From: QHXW01 sp035297145
GTDB lineage: Bacteria; Acidobacteriota; Terriglobia; Bryobacterales; Bryobacteraceae
Direction: 5' to 3'
NCBI GenBank assembly: GCA_035297145.1
Contig: DATGZN010000075.1
Span: 104,195-168,194, forward strand
DNA: 64,000 nucleotides
The translations under genes and the position numbers were made by a program. Positions 26,207 to 34,693 of this stretch are shown piece by piece (positions within the stretch are counted from its first letter, which is position 1; each line of letters begins with the position of its first letter). A model generated the notes under the pieces. That model had not been told where the DNA came from. It ran no database searches and worked only from the letters and a program-made list of their open reading frames with translations.

Positions 26207-27628
26207 ATGCGTCTCACGAATTCTGTAGTGGTTCTTCTCCTGTTGTTCGCCGGCCTCGCCTGCGCGCAAGACGCCGAAAAAGCGGCTGGAAACAAGCCGA
26301 CTGATGCCTTGCACGATTTGAGTGCGGCACTGGAATCACTGTCACACCGCGCCGGCCGGGCAGTCGTGCAGGTGTTTTCCACCGGGTTCATCTTGAACGA
26401 CGAAGATGACTCCGGCGATGCCGCTTTGCTCACCCGGCAGAAGAGCACCGGCTCGGGTGTCATCTTCAGCTCCGATGGCTATGTGGTGACCAATGCGCAC
26501 GTGGTAAAGGGGGGGCGGCAGATCGAGGTCCAGTTGGCGGAATCCTACGAGCGTTCCCCAGGCCACGAGTTAACTCGTCTGGCCGGGTCGAGGATAGACG
26601 CCAAAATCGTGGGGATCGACCGTGAGAGCGATCTGGCCGTACTCAAGATCGAGCGTACGGATCTGCCATTTCTTCGTTTTGGTGACTCCGCCGAGCTACA
26701 CCAAGGGCAATTGGTGCTGGCGTTCGGCAATCCACTGGGGCTTTCGAACTCGGTGACGATGGGAGTGGTGAGTTCGACAGCCCGCCAGATAAAGCCCGAT
26801 GACCCCATGCTCTACATCCAGACCGACGCTCCAATCAATCCCGGCAACAGCGGCGGCCCGTTGCTGGATGCCGACGGCCGCGTGGTTGGCATCAACACGT
26901 TCATCCTGAGCCAGTCGGGAGGCAGCGAAGGCATTGGATTCGCCATTCCGAGCAATGTGGTGAGCAGCGTGGTGGAACAGCTCCGCAAAGAAGGCCACGT
27001 GCATCGCGGCGAGATCGGGGTTTACGCTCAGACCATAACGCCGTCGCTCGCCGCCGGCTTGGACCTTCCGCGGGATTGGGGAGTCGTATTGGCCGACGTC
27101 GAACCGGACTCTCCCGCGGACAAAGCCGGATTGCAGTCGGGCGATGTCGTACTCAGCGTGAATGGCCGAGTCATGGAAAATGCCCGGCAGCTCGAGGTGA
27201 ATCTCTACCGCAGACGGGTGGGGGAGAAGGTTGCGATTGAAGTGCAGCGTGGCACCCAGAAGCTTACGTTCGACGTGCCGATCATCGAGCGCGACGACGA
27301 TCCGCTACGCTTCGCCGATATGGTGAATCCGGAAAAGAACATCGTGAACCGGCTCGGCATCCTTTGCATCGACATCAATCAAAAGGTCGCACAGATGCTG
27401 CCCGACCTGCGGAAGCCTTACGGCGTAGTGGTCGCGGCACGCGCAGCGGGCTCACCGTATTCCACTCAGCTGAATCCCGGTGACGTCATCCATGCCCTCA
27501 ATGCCGAGCCGATCAGTTCCGTGGCGGCATTGCGACAGGCCTTGGACAAGCGCAAGCCTACCGACCCCATCGTCCTGCAAATCGAACGCGACGGACGGCT
27601 GATGTATCTGGATCTGGAACTCGAGTAG
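26207..27628 (+). CDS. HtrA/DegP-like serine protease with two PDZ domains
   Basis: Periplasmic quality-control protease, 473 residues from ATG 26207 (a TTG at 26186 adds seven residues before the signal peptide). Signal peptide ends GLACAQ. Catalytic triad: H98 (TNAHVV), D142 (SDLAVLKI), S215 (NPGNSGGPLL). First PDZ at about 255-345 (VEPDSPADKAGLQSGDVVLS), second at about 380-470 (LNPGDVIHALNAEPISS). It stops 24 bases before the his leader peptide and lies directly upstream of the his promoter; no terminator was seen between them. Confidence 0.93.
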   Translation: MRLTNSVVVLLLLFAGLACAQDAEKAAGNKPTDALHDLSAALESLSHRAGRAVVQVFSTGFILNDEDDSGDAALLTRQKSTGSGVIFSSDGYVVTNAHVVKGGRQIEVQLAESYERSPGHELTRLAGSRIDAKIVGIDRESDLAVLKIERTDLPFLRFGDSAELHQGQLVLAFGNPLGLSNSVTMGVVSSTARQIKPDDPMLYIQTDAPINPGNSGGPLLDADGRVVGINTFILSQSGGSEGIGFAIPSNVVSSVVEQLRKEGHVHRGEIGVYAQTITPSLAAGLDLPRDWGVVLADVEPDSPADKAGLQSGDVVLSVNGRVMENARQLEVNLYRRRVGEKVAIEVQRGTQKLTFDVPIIERDDDPLRFADMVNPEKNIVNRLGILCIDINQKVAQMLPDLRKPYGVVVAARAAGSPYSTQLNPGDVIHALNAEPISSVAALRQALDKRKPTDPIVLQIERDGRLMYLDLELE

Positions 27629-27634
27629 CGGTTC

Positions 27635-27643
27635 TGCTATAGT
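27635..27643 (+). promoter_or_regulatory. Extended -10 promoter of the his operon
   Basis: TGCTATAGT is an extended -10 (TGn plus TATAGT at 27638-27643) without a good -35. The leader ATG follows after 9 bases, so transcription should begin within about 0-4 bases of the first codon. Confidence 0.6.
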
Positions 27644-27652
27644 AACTTCTTT

Positions 27653-27727
27653 ATGAATCTCGCTCCCGTCGCCCGGCGCCATCATCACCATCACTGGAAT
27701 GCCAGCATGCGACGGGCGCGCCGCTAA
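27653..27727 (+). CDS. hisL: his operon leader peptide
   Basis: A 24-codon reading frame, ATG to TAA, containing five consecutive His codons (27680-27694): APVARRHHHHHWNASMRR. It stands directly before an RNA terminator and the his genes, the standard layout for ribosome-mediated histidine attenuation. No ribosome site precedes the ATG and the -10 ends 9 bases upstream, so it is probably translated as a leaderless message. Confidence 0.93.
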   Translation: MNLAPVARRHHHHHWNASMRRARR

Positions 27728-27781
27728 ATTTTCAGAGCGAAATCGGAAAGGACGCCCGCCGTGGTTCTGGCGGGCTTTTTT
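27665..27781 (+). promoter_or_regulatory. Histidine transcription attenuator
   Basis: Three mutually exclusive helices can be read. Pause hairpin 1:2 is CCCGTCGC (27665-27672) with GCGACGGG (27709-27716), looping out the His codons. Antiterminator 2:3 is CGGGCG (27713-27718) with CGCCCG (27753-27758). Terminator 3:4 is below. A ribosome stalled at the His codons would block strand 1, favour 2:3 and allow read-through into hisI. Pairings are read from sequence; the mechanism is established for his operons. Confidence 0.85.
27754..27781 (+). terminator. Attenuator terminator before hisI
   Basis: GCCCGCC (27754-27760) pairs perfectly with GGCGGGC (27769-27775) around an 8-base loop, followed by six T (27776-27781). 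A textbook intrinsic terminator, 15 bases before hisI. Confidence 0.92.
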
Positions 27782-27795
27782 ATTGGCCGAAGAGC

Positions 27796-28176
27796 ATGGA
27801 CTTGGACTTTCAAAAATCGGACGGGCTGGTGACGGCGGTGATTCAGGATCACGTGACGGGCCGCGTGCTGATGGTCGGCTACATGAATGAGGAGGCCTTC
27901 CGAAAAACCGTTGAGACGGGATTTGCGACGTTCTACAGCCGCTCGCGGCGCAAACTGTGGCTGAAGGGCGAGACCTCCGGGCACCGTCTGGTCGTGAAAG
28001 AGATTTCGACCGACTGCGACCGCGACGCGCTGCTGGTTCGCGTGGAAGCACTGGGGCCGGGTGTGTGCCACAACGGTTATGAAAGTTGCTTCTACCGGCG
28101 GCTCGAAAACGGGAGCTGGGTGGAATCCGAAGCGCGCACATACGACCCAACCGCCGTGTACGGGGGCAAGGAATGA
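27796..28176 (+). CDS. hisI: Phosphoribosyl-AMP cyclohydrolase
   Basis: Third step of histidine synthesis, opening the adenine ring of PR-AMP. 126 residues with the zinc/magnesium motif STDCDRDALLVRVEALGPG followed by CHNGYESCFYR. No HisE (PR-ATP pyrophosphatase) domain is fused and no hisE gene is seen in this operon, so HisE must be encoded elsewhere. First gene after the attenuator; stop overlaps hisG by 4 bases. Confidence 0.96.
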   Translation: MDLDFQKSDGLVTAVIQDHVTGRVLMVGYMNEEAFRKTVETGFATFYSRSRRKLWLKGETSGHRLVVKEISTDCDRDALLVRVEALGPGVCHNGYESCFYRRLENGSWVESEARTYDPTAVYGGKE

Positions 28177-29042
28177 AGCTAAAGCTCGGTCTTCCGAAAG
28201 GCAGCCTGGAAGCGGCAACCATCGATCTGTTTCGCCGTGCCGGTTTCAACATCACCACCAGCTCGCGCTCGTATTTTCCCGCCATCGACGATCCCGAAAT
28301 CGAGTGCATGCTGATCCGCGCACAGGAGATGGCACGCTACGTTGAGGACGGCATTCTGGACGCGGGTTTGACCGGCCGCGACTGGGTGGAAGAGAGCGAG
28401 GCGAAGGTGGAGGCGATAGCCGATCTGGTCTACGCCAAACAGAGTTTCGGCAAAGTGCGATGGGTGCTGGCGGTGCCGGAGAGTTCGCCGTTTCACTCCG
28501 TCAAGGATCTGGAGGGCAAGATCATCGCTACCGAGTTGGTCGCTACCACGAAGCGATATCTCGCCGCCCACGGTGTGAGCGCCAAGGTCGAGTTCAGTTG
28601 GGGCGCCACGGAAGTGAAGCCGCCCGTGCTGGCCGATGCCATCGTCGAAGTGACTGAAACCGGCTCGTCGCTGCGCGCCAACAAGCTCAAGATCATCGAC
28701 ACCGTGATGGAATCCAACACGCAGCTCATCGTGAATGTGGAATCGTGGAAGGATCCATGGAAGCGGCGCAAACTGGAGGATATGCGCATGCTCCTCGATG
28801 GCGCCATCAATGCGCTGGGCAAGGTGGGGCTGATGTTGAACGTGCACAAAGACTGTTTGGGAGCGGTCCTGCAAGTTCTGCCTGCGCTGAAGCGACCCAC
28901 GATTTCGCACTTGAGTGATGAAGACTGGCTCGCGGTGAATACCATCCTCGATGAGTCCACGGTGCGCGATATTATCCCGCGCCTGAAGCAGGCGGGAGCG
29001 CAGGGAATCGTCGAATACCCGCTAAACAAGATTGTGATGTGA
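28173..29042 (+). CDS. hisG: ATP phosphoribosyltransferase, long form
   Basis: First committed step: ATP plus PRPP to PR-ATP. 289 residues, the long HisG form. The catalytic part (about 1-215) starts KLKLGLPKGSLEAA and includes the PRPP loop VEVTETGSSLRAN (158-170). The C-terminal ~75 residues form the histidine-binding regulatory domain, so feedback inhibition by histidine is expected and no HisZ is needed. ATG 28173 (ATGA overlap with hisI) is the start. Confidence 0.96.
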   Translation: MKLKLGLPKGSLEAATIDLFRRAGFNITTSSRSYFPAIDDPEIECMLIRAQEMARYVEDGILDAGLTGRDWVEESEAKVEAIADLVYAKQSFGKVRWVLAVPESSPFHSVKDLEGKIIATELVATTKRYLAAHGVSAKVEFSWGATEVKPPVLADAIVEVTETGSSLRANKLKIIDTVMESNTQLIVNVESWKDPWKRRKLEDMRMLLDGAINALGKVGLMLNVHKDCLGAVLQVLPALKRPTISHLSDEDWLAVNTILDESTVRDIIPRLKQAGAQGIVEYPLNKIVM

Positions 29043-29049
29043 TGTTCTC

Positions 29050-30294
29050 ATGATCCGCACGTTGCACTCAAACCGGATTGGTCCCCTGCTCGCTCGACGC
29101 ACGGCGCGTTTGGCGCAAGCGGAGACCGTGGTGCGTCCGATCCTCGATGCCGTCCGTAAGCAAGGCGACAAAGCGCTTCTCAAGTATGCGCGCAAGTTCG
29201 ATGGGCTCGATCGCAAGACCGTGCGCGTGCCCGAGCGCGAACTGACGGCAGCGTGCGGAAAGCTTGCGCCGGAGTTTCGCGCCGCGGTCGAAACCGCGTC
29301 CGGCAATATTCGAACGTTCGCCGAAATGCAAATGCCGGTGGAACAAATCATGGAAGTTGCTCCTGGCCTGCATCTGGGACAGATTGTGCGGCCGCTCGAC
29401 ACGGTAGCGGCATACATTCCTGCGGGCCGGTATCCTTTACCCTCCACGCTCATGATGACGGTGGTCCCGGCGCAGGTCGCGGGCGTTCGCCGCGTGTGTG
29501 TGGCGTGTCCACGTCCCGTTCCGGAAATTCTCGGTACAGCGCGGTTGCTGGGGGTTGCTGACGTCTTCCAGATGGGCGGCGCACAGGCTATCGCCGCTTT
29601 CGCATTCGGCACGCGCACAGTCCCGAAAGCGGATCGGATCGTAGGCCCGGGGAACATCTACGTTGCGGCCGCGAAGAAGCTGCTTGCGGGCGAAGTCGGC
29701 ATAGACTTCATAGCCGGCCCAACGGAAATTCTGATTATCGCGGCGGAGGGAAATCCCAAGTTCTTGGCCGCCGATATGCTCGCGCAGGCGGAGCACGATG
29801 TGGACGCATCCGCCATCCTGTTGACGACGTCGAAAGAGCTGGCCCGCGCTGTGGCAGACGAGATCGAGCTTCAAATGAAGACCCTGCCCACGGCAGCGGT
29901 AGCGCGGCAGGCGATCCGACGCAACAGCGCTATCGTCATCTGCCGCTCGCTCGATGAAGCGGTCGAGATCGCCAACCGCTTCGCTCCCGAACATCTGAGT
30001 ATTCCGGACGGCGCGCTATTGGAAAGAATTGCGAACGCGGGAAGTGTGTTTGTGGGGCCATTCAGCCCCGAAGCCGCGGGCGACTACGCATCCGGACCGA
30101 ATCACGTGCTGCCGACAAGCGGCGCCGCCCGTTTGCGCGGCGGACTTTCCGTGATGGACTACCTGAAAGTGATTTCTGTCCAACAATTGACCCGCGAAAC
30201 GCTCATCCGGCTTGCGCCCGCAATCACGACTTTGGCGCGGGCCGAAGGTCTGGAAGCGCACGCGCGCTCGGTGGAGGTGCGTACGCGTGGCTAG
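29050..30294 (+). CDS. hisD: Histidinol dehydrogenase
   Basis: Last two steps: histidinol to histidine with NAD and zinc. 414 residues, normal length. Motifs: YIPAGRYPLPSTLMMTVVPA, VGPGNIYVAAAKKLL, DFIAGPTEILIIA, AQAEHDVDASAIL (catalytic/zinc His), APEHLSI and NHVLPTSGAARLRGGLSVMD. Seven bases separate it from hisG. Its 3' end overlaps hisC by 8 bases. Confidence 0.97.
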   Translation: MIRTLHSNRIGPLLARRTARLAQAETVVRPILDAVRKQGDKALLKYARKFDGLDRKTVRVPERELTAACGKLAPEFRAAVETASGNIRTFAEMQMPVEQIMEVAPGLHLGQIVRPLDTVAAYIPAGRYPLPSTLMMTVVPAQVAGVRRVCVACPRPVPEILGTARLLGVADVFQMGGAQAIAAFAFGTRTVPKADRIVGPGNIYVAAAKKLLAGEVGIDFIAGPTEILIIAAEGNPKFLAADMLAQAEHDVDASAILLTTSKELARAVADEIELQMKTLPTAAVARQAIRRNSAIVICRSLDEAVEIANRFAPEHLSIPDGALLERIANAGSVFVGPFSPEAAGDYASGPNHVLPTSGAARLRGGLSVMDYLKVISVQQLTRETLIRLAPAITTLARAEGLEAHARSVEVRTRG

Positions 30295-31369
30295 CGCGAG
30301 ACCAGCAAAGATTCCGAAGGGGACAATCCGGCCGCGCGAGGCCGTGCTGCGGATGGCTCCCTATTCGCCGCCCACGGCCGGCCGTGAAGGCAAACTCCGG
30401 CTGGATTTCAACGAGAATACGGTAGGCTGCTCGCCGCGCGTGATCGAATTCCTGCGCGAGCGTTTAAGCGCCGGCGGTCTGGCGGTCTATCCCGAATACG
30501 CCGAAGCGAAACGGGCGCTGGCGGACTTCTTCCACGTGCCGGTGGAGCGACTGCTGCTGACCAATGGCACAGATGAAGCCATTCAAGTCTTCGTAAATAC
30601 CTATGTCAACGCAGGTGACGAGGTGCTGTTGCTGCGCCCCGCCTACGCCATGTACCGCTTTTATGCGGAGGTGGCCGGTGCGGCAATTCGTGAGGTCGAG
30701 TACTGCCCGCCGCACATGGAGTTTCCGCTCGAAGAGTTGTTGGCCGCAATCACTCCAGCAACGCGCGCTGTGATTCTGGCCAACCCCAACAACCCCACAG
30801 GAACCGGCGTGCATCTCCAGGGCATCGAGCGCATCCTCAAGAGGGCCCGCAAAGCCGCCGTGCTGATCGATGAAGCGTATTACGAATTCAGTGGCGTCAC
30901 GGCTCTCCCGCTCATCGAGCGCGCGCCGAATCTGTTTGTGAGCCGGACGTTTTCGAAAGTCTACGGCATGGCCGCGATGCGCCTGGGCTGCGTTTTTTCG
31001 GGTGCCGTTAACATCGCGTTCCTGCACAAAGCACAATCGCCCTACAGCGTCAACGCCTTGGCCGCGCTCGCGGTTCAGCAGGCGGTGTGCGATACCGCCT
31101 ACATCGAAAATTATGTGGCCGAAGTGCTGGCGGCGCGAGAGTTGCTGTGCGTAGGCCTCGAAAAGCTTGGAATTCCTTATGTCCCGAGCTCCGCCAATTT
31201 CGTGCTGGCCAACCTGGGGAAGCGCGCGGTTGAGGTTCGCGACACGCTGCGCGCCCGGGGGATTCTGGTGCGCGATCGCAGCTACGAAGTTCCGGGCCAC
31301 GTGCGCATGACCGTGGGCACGCGCGAGCAGACGCGGCGCTTGTTGGCCGTGCTCGAGGAGATCTGGTGA
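30287..31369 (+). CDS. hisC: Histidinol-phosphate aminotransferase
   Basis: PLP fold-type I enzyme converting imidazole-acetol phosphate to histidinol phosphate. GTG 30287 is chosen because GGAGG lies 9 bases upstream inside hisD; it gives 360 residues. Motifs: LDFNENTVGCSP, LTNGTDEAI, NPNNPTG (167-173), VLIDEAYYEF, and Schiff-base K224 in SRTFSKVYGMAAMRLG. Confidence 0.95.
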   Translation: MASARPAKIPKGTIRPREAVLRMAPYSPPTAGREGKLRLDFNENTVGCSPRVIEFLRERLSAGGLAVYPEYAEAKRALADFFHVPVERLLLTNGTDEAIQVFVNTYVNAGDEVLLLRPAYAMYRFYAEVAGAAIREVEYCPPHMEFPLEELLAAITPATRAVILANPNNPTGTGVHLQGIERILKRARKAAVLIDEAYYEFSGVTALPLIERAPNLFVSRTFSKVYGMAAMRLGCVFSGAVNIAFLHKAQSPYSVNALAALAVQQAVCDTAYIENYVAEVLAARELLCVGLEKLGIPYVPSSANFVLANLGKRAVEVRDTLRARGILVRDRSYEVPGHVRMTVGTREQTRRLLAVLEEIW

Positions 31370-32046
31370 GCGATCAACTGCTCGTATTCGACATGGACGG
31401 TGTTCTGGTGGACGTCACCGAATCGTATCGCGAAACCATCCAGCGCACGGTGGAGCATTTCTCCAGCCGTCGTATCAACCGCCCGGAGATTCAGGACTGG
31501 AAGAATCGCGGCGGCTGGAATGACGATTGGGCGCTTTCCCACGCGCTGATTCGTGAGGCCGGCGTCGAGGTGGAGTATCAGTCCGTTGTCGATTACTTCA
31601 ATTCCATCTTTCACGGCAACGGTTCCGACGGGCTAATTCTGCGGGAGCGTTGGATCGCCCGCGACGGTCTGTTCGAGCGGCTCTCAGAGCGCTTTCGCAT
31701 GGCAGTGTTCACCGGGCGACTGCGCTGGGAAGCCGAATTGACGCTGAAGCGGTGCGCGCCGCACGTGAGTTTCACTCCCATCATCGGTACCGACGATGTC
31801 ACACGTCCCAAGCCTGCACCGGAAGGACTGCTCAAGATTTGTTCTCAATGCTCCGCTCAGCGCCAGTGGTACATCGGCGACACAGTCGACGACGCACGCT
31901 GCGCCCGCGAGGCGGGAGTTCCGTTCATCGGGATCGCCGCACCTGCCAATCCGCGCTACGACGAACTGGTGAACGTGTTGAAAGCCGAGCGGGCGGTCGC
32001 CGTGCTGGATGACATCAACCAACTCGAATCGGTGGTATGCGCGTGA
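31366..32046 (+). CDS. HAD hydrolase, candidate histidinol-phosphatase
   Basis: 226-residue HAD subfamily IA phosphatase. Motif I LVFDMDGVLVDVTESY (nucleophile and acid Asp), motif II AVFTGRL, motif III Lys in TRPKPAPEGL, motif IV YIGDTVDDARCA. It sits inside the his operon, GTGA-coupled to hisC and overlapping hisB by 10 bases. HisB here lacks the phosphatase half found in enterobacteria and no PHP-type HisK is seen, so this gene is the natural candidate for histidinol-phosphate phosphatase. That function is inferred from position. Confidence 0.85.
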   Translation: MSDQLLVFDMDGVLVDVTESYRETIQRTVEHFSSRRINRPEIQDWKNRGGWNDDWALSHALIREAGVEVEYQSVVDYFNSIFHGNGSDGLILRERWIARDGLFERLSERFRMAVFTGRLRWEAELTLKRCAPHVSFTPIIGTDDVTRPKPAPEGLLKICSQCSAQRQWYIGDTVDDARCAREAGVPFIGIAAPANPRYDELVNVLKAERAVAVLDDINQLESVVCA

Positions 32047-32630
32047 GATCGGCCAGCATCGAGCGCAACACGAAAGAGACTCAGATTCGTGGCAAGCTGG
32101 CGATCGAAGGTCGCGGGCGCTACGAAATCCGAACTGGAATCCGCTTCTTCGATCACATGCTGGAACTCTTCACCAAGCACGGCGGCTTCGATCTCAAACT
32201 CGACGCGAAGGGTGATCTGGACGTCGACCAGCACCACACCGTCGAGGACGTAGGCATCGTGCTGGGCCAGTTGTTCACGAAAGCTCTCGGAGATCGCCGC
32301 GGCATCAACCGCGCGGGTTATTTCGTCCTTCCCATGGATGAAACGCTGGCCGTGGTGGCACTCGATCTGGGTGGGCGGCCCGCGTTGGTTTACAAAGATC
32401 TCGTCCGCGTGCGCCTGGTCGGCGATCTGCAGGCCGAATTGGTGGAGGATTTCTTCGGCGGCTTCGTCAATCATGCGGGCGCCAACCTCCACGCCAAGGT
32501 GCTGTACGGCCGCTCGAACCACCACAAGATAGAGGCAATCTTCAAATGCTTCGCGCGCGCCATGAGGTATGCATGCTCCACCGACAAACGCTTGCGCGAC
32601 CAGTTGCCATCGACGAAAGGCCTGCTATGA
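32037..32630 (+). CDS. hisB: Imidazoleglycerol-phosphate dehydratase
   Basis: 197 residues, monofunctional. The di-manganese site is built from GIRFFDHMLELFTKHGGFD, DQHHTVEDVGIVLG and VNHAGANLHAK, HHKIEAIFKCFARA. Removes water from IGP. Overlaps the HAD gene (10 bases) and hisH (4 bases). Confidence 0.97.
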   Translation: MRVRSASIERNTKETQIRGKLAIEGRGRYEIRTGIRFFDHMLELFTKHGGFDLKLDAKGDLDVDQHHTVEDVGIVLGQLFTKALGDRRGINRAGYFVLPMDETLAVVALDLGGRPALVYKDLVRVRLVGDLQAELVEDFFGGFVNHAGANLHAKVLYGRSNHHKIEAIFKCFARAMRYACSTDKRLRDQLPSTKGLL

Positions 32631-33220
32631 TCGCCATTTTCGATTACGGCGCCGGTAACCTGCGCTCCGTGCAGAACACCCTCGATGAGATCGGCGCCCG
32701 CTACACGCTGGTACGCGATGCCGCCGGTTTACGCCAGGCGGCCAAGATCATCCTCCCCGGCGTTGGGCACTTTGGGCAGATGATGCACGCGCTCGACGCC
32801 ATGCAGGTGCGCACGACGTTCATCGAGTGCATTCGCGCCGGCACGCCGTTCCTGGGGATTTGTCTGGGTTTGCAAGCGCTGTTCACGGGAAGCGAAGAGG
32901 CGCCGGAAGTGGCGGGCCTGGGAATTTTCGAGGGTACTGTTCGCCGCTTCCCCAGCGCGCTCCGCGTGCCGCACATGGGCTGGAACCAGCTTGAATCACG
33001 TGTGCCGTCGCGGTTGCTGGCCCATCTCGATCCGCGCCCCTACGTCTACTTCGCGCACAGCTATTACGTGCCGGAAACACCCGTGACTGCGGCGGCCTGC
33101 AATTACTCCGTGCCCTACACGGCGGTCCTCGATTCCCGCAACATATTCGGCGTCCAATTTCATCCTGAAAAATCCGGCCCCATCGGATTGCAGATCGTGA
33201 AGAATTTCGTGGAGCTCTAA
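32627..33220 (+). CDS. hisH: IGP synthase glutaminase subunit
   Basis: Class I glutamine amidotransferase that feeds ammonia to HisF. 197 residues from ATG 32627 (ATGA overlap with hisB). Motifs: FDYGAGNLRSV, PGVGHFGQ, nucleophile C79 in FLGICLGLQ, and the His-Glu pair in GVQFHPEKSG. Three bases separate its stop from hisF. Confidence 0.96.
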   Translation: MIAIFDYGAGNLRSVQNTLDEIGARYTLVRDAAGLRQAAKIILPGVGHFGQMMHALDAMQVRTTFIECIRAGTPFLGICLGLQALFTGSEEAPEVAGLGIFEGTVRRFPSALRVPHMGWNQLESRVPSRLLAHLDPRPYVYFAHSYYVPETPVTAAACNYSVPYTAVLDSRNIFGVQFHPEKSGPIGLQIVKNFVEL

Positions 33221-33223
33221 CGA

Positions 33224-33982
33224 GTGCTCGCGAAGCGCATCATTCCCTGTCTCGATGTCACCGGCGGCCGTGTCGTCAAAGGCGTCAACTTCGTCAACCT
33301 TCGCGATGCAGGCGATCCCGTGGAGCTGGCGGAGCGCTACAATCGCGAGGGCGCCGACGAACTGGTCTTCCTCGACATCACAGCGTCGAGCGACGCGCGC
33401 GAAATCATGGCGGATGTAGTGGTCCGTACCGCGCGCAAAGTTTTCATCCCGCTCGCGGTTGGTGGCGGCATTCGCTCGGTGGCCGATGCGCGACGCATTC
33501 TGCTCTCCGGGGCCGATAAAGTGTCGGTCAATACCGCAGCCGTGCGCCGGCCTGAGCTGATCACCGAGTTGAGCAACGAATTCGGCGCGCAGGCAGTTGT
33601 GCTTGCGATCGATGCTCGCCGCCGCGCCCCAGGCGCCTGGAACGTCTACACGCGGGGAGGCCGCGATGACGAGGGCATCGATGCCGTCGAGTGGGCCGCG
33701 CGCGGGGAATCGCTTGGCGCTGGCGAGATTCTGCTCACATCCATGGATACCGATGGCGTGCAGGAGGGTTTTGACTGCGCTCTCACACGCACAGTGTCTC
33801 GCGCCACACACATTCCGGTCATTGCTTCTGGCGGCGCCGGCCAGCCCGATGATTTTGTCAGCGTGCTTACCGAAGGCGAGGCCGATGCCGCGCTCGCCGC
33901 TTCCATCTTTCACTACGGCACGTACACCATCAGCGCCTTGAAAGAGCACCTCGATCGCCACGGCATCCGTGTCCGCCCATGA
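33224..33982 (+). CDS. hisF: IGP synthase cyclase subunit
   Basis: TIM barrel that forms IGP and AICAR from PRFAR. 252 residues, GTG start. Catalytic D11 in IIPCLDVTGGRVVKG and the second acid in VVLAIDARR. Phosphate loops: VGGGIRS, ASGGAG. Coupled to hisA by a 4-base overlap. Confidence 0.97.
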   Translation: MLAKRIIPCLDVTGGRVVKGVNFVNLRDAGDPVELAERYNREGADELVFLDITASSDAREIMADVVVRTARKVFIPLAVGGGIRSVADARRILLSGADKVSVNTAAVRRPELITELSNEFGAQAVVLAIDARRRAPGAWNVYTRGGRDDEGIDAVEWAARGESLGAGEILLTSMDTDGVQEGFDCALTRTVSRATHIPVIASGGAGQPDDFVSVLTEGEADAALAASIFHYGTYTISALKEHLDRHGIRVRP

Positions 33983-34677
33983 TCATCCCTTGCATCGATC
34001 TGATGGACGGCAAAGTTGTGCAGCTCGTGCAGGGCCGCGATAAGGCCCTCGAAGTCGACAGCCCGCTCCCGATCCTGGACAAGTTCAAGGCGTTCCCTGA
34101 AATTCAGGTGATCGATCTCGATGCTGCCATGGGCCAGGGCTCCAATGACGATCTGGTTCGCCTGGTCGCATCGCGCGCCACCTCGCGCGTGGGCGGAGGT
34201 GTCCGTTCCGTTGAGCGAGCGAGCGCGCTGGTCGAACAGGGCGCGCACAAAGTGATTGTGGGTACCGCTGCGTTCCATACGAATGGAGTCAACGAAGATT
34301 TCCTGCGCACGCTCTCCCGCGCGATCGGCCGCGATCGGTTGATCGTCGCACTCGACTCCAAGGGCGACCGCATCGTCGTCAAGGGTTGGCGCGAGTCAAC
34401 CGAACTCCGCGCCGAGCAAGTGATCGAACAACTGGAGCCTTACTGTGCCGGCGTCTTGTGCACGTTCGTTGACAAAGAAGGCATGATGCAGGGGACCGAC
34501 CTCGATTGGTTTCGGCGCCTCCGCGCAGCGACTACCCTCGAAATCACCGCTGCCGGCGGCATCACCACCCCCGATGAAGTACGTGCGCTACTTGCCATGA
34601 ATGTTCACGCCGCGCTGGGCATGGCCGTCTACACCGGGCGGCTCGACCTGTCCGAGCTAGCCAAGATCGAGAGCTAA
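33979..34677 (+). CDS. hisA: ProFAR isomerase
   Basis: TIM barrel isomerase, 232 residues. Catalytic D7 in IIPCIDLMDGKVVQLVQG and the second acid in LCTFVDKEGMMQG. Phosphate loops RVGGGVRSVE and TAAGGITTPDE. Last gene of the operon; only 16 bases separate its stop from the convergent NmrA-like gene, and no terminator was recognised there. Confidence 0.95.
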   Translation: MIIPCIDLMDGKVVQLVQGRDKALEVDSPLPILDKFKAFPEIQVIDLDAAMGQGSNDDLVRLVASRATSRVGGGVRSVERASALVEQGAHKVIVGTAAFHTNGVNEDFLRTLSRAIGRDRLIVALDSKGDRIVVKGWRESTELRAEQVIEQLEPYCAGVLCTFVDKEGMMQGTDLDWFRRLRAATTLEITAAGGITTPDEVRALLAMNVHAALGMAVYTGRLDLSELAKIES

Positions 34678-34693
34678 CCGCGCCAGGCGAAAC

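Noticed and set aside
26062..26463. N-terminal extension of the dipeptidase to 26463
   Set aside because: Would place about 130 unrelated residues before a clear signal peptide and overlap the HtrA-like gene.
27452..28309. 285-codon minus-strand frame across the his leader
   Set aside because: Runs antisense over the attenuator, hisI and the HtrA end; no family similarity.
32996..33961. 321-codon minus-strand frame opposite hisH/hisF
   Set aside because: Shadow of two certain his genes.
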